NCBI GenBank assembly: GCA_025618425.1
Contig: CM046842.1
Coordinates: 23,164,266-23,228,265 of the forward strand
Direction of reading: 5' to 3'
DNA from: Heliocidaris tuberculata
Taxonomy: Eukaryota; Echinodermata; Echinoidea; Camarodonta; Echinometridae
Length of the DNA: 64,000 nucleotides
Shown: positions 62,190-64,000 of the stretch, one piece after another
Layout of the letters: every line of letters starts with the position of its first letter
Position numbering within the stretch: position 1 is the first letter of the stretch
Made by a program: the position numbers and the translations under genes
The notes under the pieces: model-generated
The model's database searches: none
The model's input: only the letters and a program-made list of their open reading frames with translations
Told to the model about the DNA's origin: nothing

Positions 62190-62575
62190 AAGTGGTAGTG
62201 GAAGTAGAAGTAGGGGTAGTAGTAGTAGTAGTAGTAGTGGTTGTAGTAGTAGAAGTAGTAGTAGTATTATTTGCATTCATGTATAAATTGTGATGTTGTT
62301 TATCCTTTTTTGGTGGCAGCACCAATAAGGCTCCTTTGCCTTCCTAAGCTGTTTCCTCATTCATGCACTATTACACTGTGATTGTTCTGTGAATAGTAGC
62401 AGTAGAAGCAGAATAATCTGTTGGTGCCGCTATTGTCTTTGTTATTGTAGCAATAGGAGTATTCATAGTTTTAGTATCAGAGTTTAAAGTAGTAGTAGCA
62501 ATGGCAGTAGTAGAAGCAGTAGCAGCAGCAGCAGCAGTAGTAATATTATTAGTGGTATTAGAACATAGACGTATT
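59440..62575 (+). repeat. ~3.1-kb AGT/TTG triplet array with higher-order units
   Basis: Mainly AGT triplets. A non-triplet landmark (TTGTTGTTGT...AATAAGGAAAGGGAGAATAA, then GGAAGGGGTAA and TGGTAATGGAAGC) recurs near 59735, 60622, 61112 and 61955. The array is thus built of diverged units of about 0.5-0.9 kb. Frames in it are poly-Val/Ser/Thr/Leu and are not genes. It ends about 110 bp before the WARS1 exon. Confidence 0.9.
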
Positions 62576-62687
62576 ATTTAATAGAAAGGTCAATAGTTAT
62601 TCGTGCTTATAACTTTCTATATAAGTGATAGTAGTCTATCACTACTCTTATATATGTTTTTTCATTGTCATTCTCATCAGAAACGAA

Positions 62688-62802
62688 ATGGCGGACAAGC
62701 CTGATCTTCGTGAGTCCGAAGAGACTGAGCCTGAACAGATAGTCGACCCTTGGAGGGTGGTCACTACATCTAATAAAGGAGTGGATTATGAGAAACTTAT
62801 CA
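62688..62802 (+). CDS. WARS1: Tryptophanyl-tRNA synthetase, cytoplasmic; first coding exon only
   Basis: Class I aminoacyl-tRNA synthetase that charges tRNA-Trp. The exon encodes 38 residues plus one base: an acidic N-terminus, then VDPWRVVTTSNKGVDYEKLI, matching [21 protein letters not shown] at the start of the conserved eukaryotic TrpRS region. Donor GTAAGA at 62803. A pyrimidine-rich stretch ending TCATCAG at 62680 looks like an acceptor, so the exon probably begins at 62681 with a 7-nt leader and a 5'UTR exon lies upstream. There is no room for a vertebrate-type WHEP domain in this exon: VDPW begins at residue 19, so a form lacking WHEP is encoded, unless other exons add it. The catalytic domain (HIGH- and KMSKS-like motifs) lies beyond the window; I found no second exon before 64000. 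Confidence 0.85.
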
Positions 62803-63041
62803 GTAAGATAAGATTTTTGTTCTACTTTTATGCTAGAATTATCATAGCGCCGCCAAACGAAAAAAATGTGGATCGTGACAAGCCAGATCGTGATTGATAC
62901 ATGGTAAAAATGACCCTGAAAAATGACCCCTGTTATTTTGTACGCCCATGCTCATCTGTTACACTTGCATAATTGTTAAACAATAAGTGCGTCCACCAAT
63001 TCGGTGCAAGCGCAGCTACTTGTTCAACAAGTTAAATCATA

Positions 63042-63259
63042 CAGGGGGTTGTTTCACAAAGAGTTAAGTTTGCCTTAAAGTCCTGCGTAAGTGCCACTGC
63101 GCATACTGTATTGCACGTAATCTCATTGGTAGATTACCCAATAGCGCGCGTACCCTGAGCATGATCTGACCAATGCGGTGATGTGCCATATACCGCACGC
63201 AACTAGGAATTTAAGTGCGACTTTAAGTCAAACTTAACTCTTTGTGAAACACCTCCCAG
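63042..63259. mobile_element. GTTTCACAAAG-type hairpin element in WARS1 intron 1
   Basis: CAGGGGGTTGTTTCACAAAG, AGTTAAGTTTGCCTTAAAGT at the left; ACTTTAAGTCAAACTTAACT, CTTTGTGAAACACCTCCCAG at the right. 218 bp; same end structure as the GTTTCATAAA family. Confidence 0.8.
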
Positions 63260-63390
63260 GTATGCGCATCGTGGTTCGTATAATATATGTACAAAATTAT
63301 AGATTATCAAGGCCAGTGGTAATGGTAATCGATAGAAATTGAAATTACCATTATCTGCACATGCGCAAACTGTAATTACAAACTGGCCTG
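63260..63390 (+). repeat. Dispersed ACCATTATCTGCACATGC repeat, copy 3
   Basis: ATTACCATTATCTGCACATG and CGCAAACTGTAATTACAAAC match the right part of 23480-23655 and 29000-29185. Confidence 0.55.
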
Positions 63391-63494
63391 GCTTATTACT
63401 GTTCATTCATTGTCCCATTCCTTCGTTCAAAAACTGCAGATTTTTTTTTTTTTTTTTTTTTTTGTCATGCGTTGTCACTACTCCTGCAGAATCA

Positions 63495-63660
63495 TACACA
63501 GTAAAAACGCTGTTTAAAATTAAAGGTTGTTTAAAACGTATACAACCTGTTTAAAATTTAAAAAAAAATGTTTACAATATGAACTGTACAACGGGTTGTT
63601 CAATTCATATACTTGTAGTAAACAACAGTTTGCATTTTTATACAGCGTTTTCTCTGTGTA
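63495..63660. mobile_element. 166-bp TIR element (TACACAGTAAAAACGCTGT)
   Basis: TACACAGTAAAAACGCTGT at the left and ACAGCGTTTTCTCTGTGTA at the right; interior rich in GTTTAAAA and TACAACC phrases. It lies in WARS1 intron 1. Confidence 0.75.
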
Positions 63661-64000
63661 GCAGCGACGCTCACGGAAATCTCAACGATATGTAGATGTT
63701 TAATTTGTTTTCTAGGCCTTCGGATAAGGGAGGGGGTCCCCAGTTTCTCAGCCTATAAGGTTTCTTTGGCGGATTTGCTATCTACATCAAATCCGCCTAG
63801 CAAATCTTGTGTATTACAAACAAAAGAATAAACTGTCGCACTTACAAAAAAAAGTCTAAAAATCGCAAATACCAAAACAAAACGAAAAATGGGGCACGAC
63901 TCTATTTGCATTCTACTGAATTAATCCGTATAATCACCTTCAATATATCTTCTTTTTTTTTAATGATTGAAATACTTAGCTTGTAACTTTGGCCTTCATT
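63661..64000 (+). other. Non-coding stretch at window end
   Basis: Includes a small inverted pair GGCGGATTTGCTATC / CAAATCCGCCTAGC (63770-63805). No WARS1 exon recognised here. Confidence 0.45.

Noticed and set aside
59609..62325. Numerous 60-200 codon frames over 59.6-62.3 kb
   Set aside because: AGT/TTG triplet array; poly-Val, Ser, Thr, Tyr and Leu strings only.

Overview
This is a eukaryotic, AT-rich, repeat-dense and intron-rich window. It has very few coding exons, huge trinucleotide microsatellites, many short terminal-inverted-repeat (TIR) elements and tRNA-derived SINEs. The style of the repeats and the protein relatedness suggest an invertebrate deuterostome, with a sea urchin or other echinoderm as my best guess; the species is inferred, not shown.

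Two genes can be read with confidence. (1) A complete ten-exon tryptophan 2,3-dioxygenase gene (TDO2) lies on the minus strand between 35178 (ATG) and 22520 (stop). Every junction obeys GT-AG, the phases join without a break, and the spliced CDS is 1101 nt (366 aa). (2) The first coding exon of a cytoplasmic tryptophanyl-tRNA synthetase (WARS1) is at 62688-62802 on the plus strand; the rest lies beyond the window. The two genes are arranged head to head, about 27.5 kb apart, and both act on tryptophan: TDO2 degrades it through the kynurenine pathway and WARS1 charges it onto tRNA. One further orphan exon candidate (47795-47877, minus) has good splice signals and a single open frame, but I do not recognise it.

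Layout. 1-8277: copy A of a large duplicated block (trinucleotide tracts, SINE, TIR elements, degenerate tandem repeats). 8278-8500: a module shared with the right-hand array, then a short inverted repeat flush with a 500-N gap (8501-9000). 9001-22519: non-coding DNA with TIR elements, SINEs, a LINE 3' end and simple repeats. 22520-35178: TDO2, its introns loaded with TIR elements and SINEs. 35179-39411: AT-rich non-coding DNA, including a palindrome with a tRNA-like centre. 39412-47523: copy B of the large block. 47524-56030: a three-unit, rearranged tandem array containing a third partial copy of the block. 56025-58500: nested TIR elements and a Tc1-like non-autonomous element. 58500-62680: more TIR elements and a roughly 3-kb trinucleotide array. 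62681-64000: WARS1 exon and intron repeats.

Most long open frames here are artefacts of triplet microsatellites (poly-Ser, Leu, Ile, Asn, Val, Arg or Glu strings) and are not genes. The copy A/B duplication and the gap mean that the assembly itself needs checking before biology is inferred from copy number.
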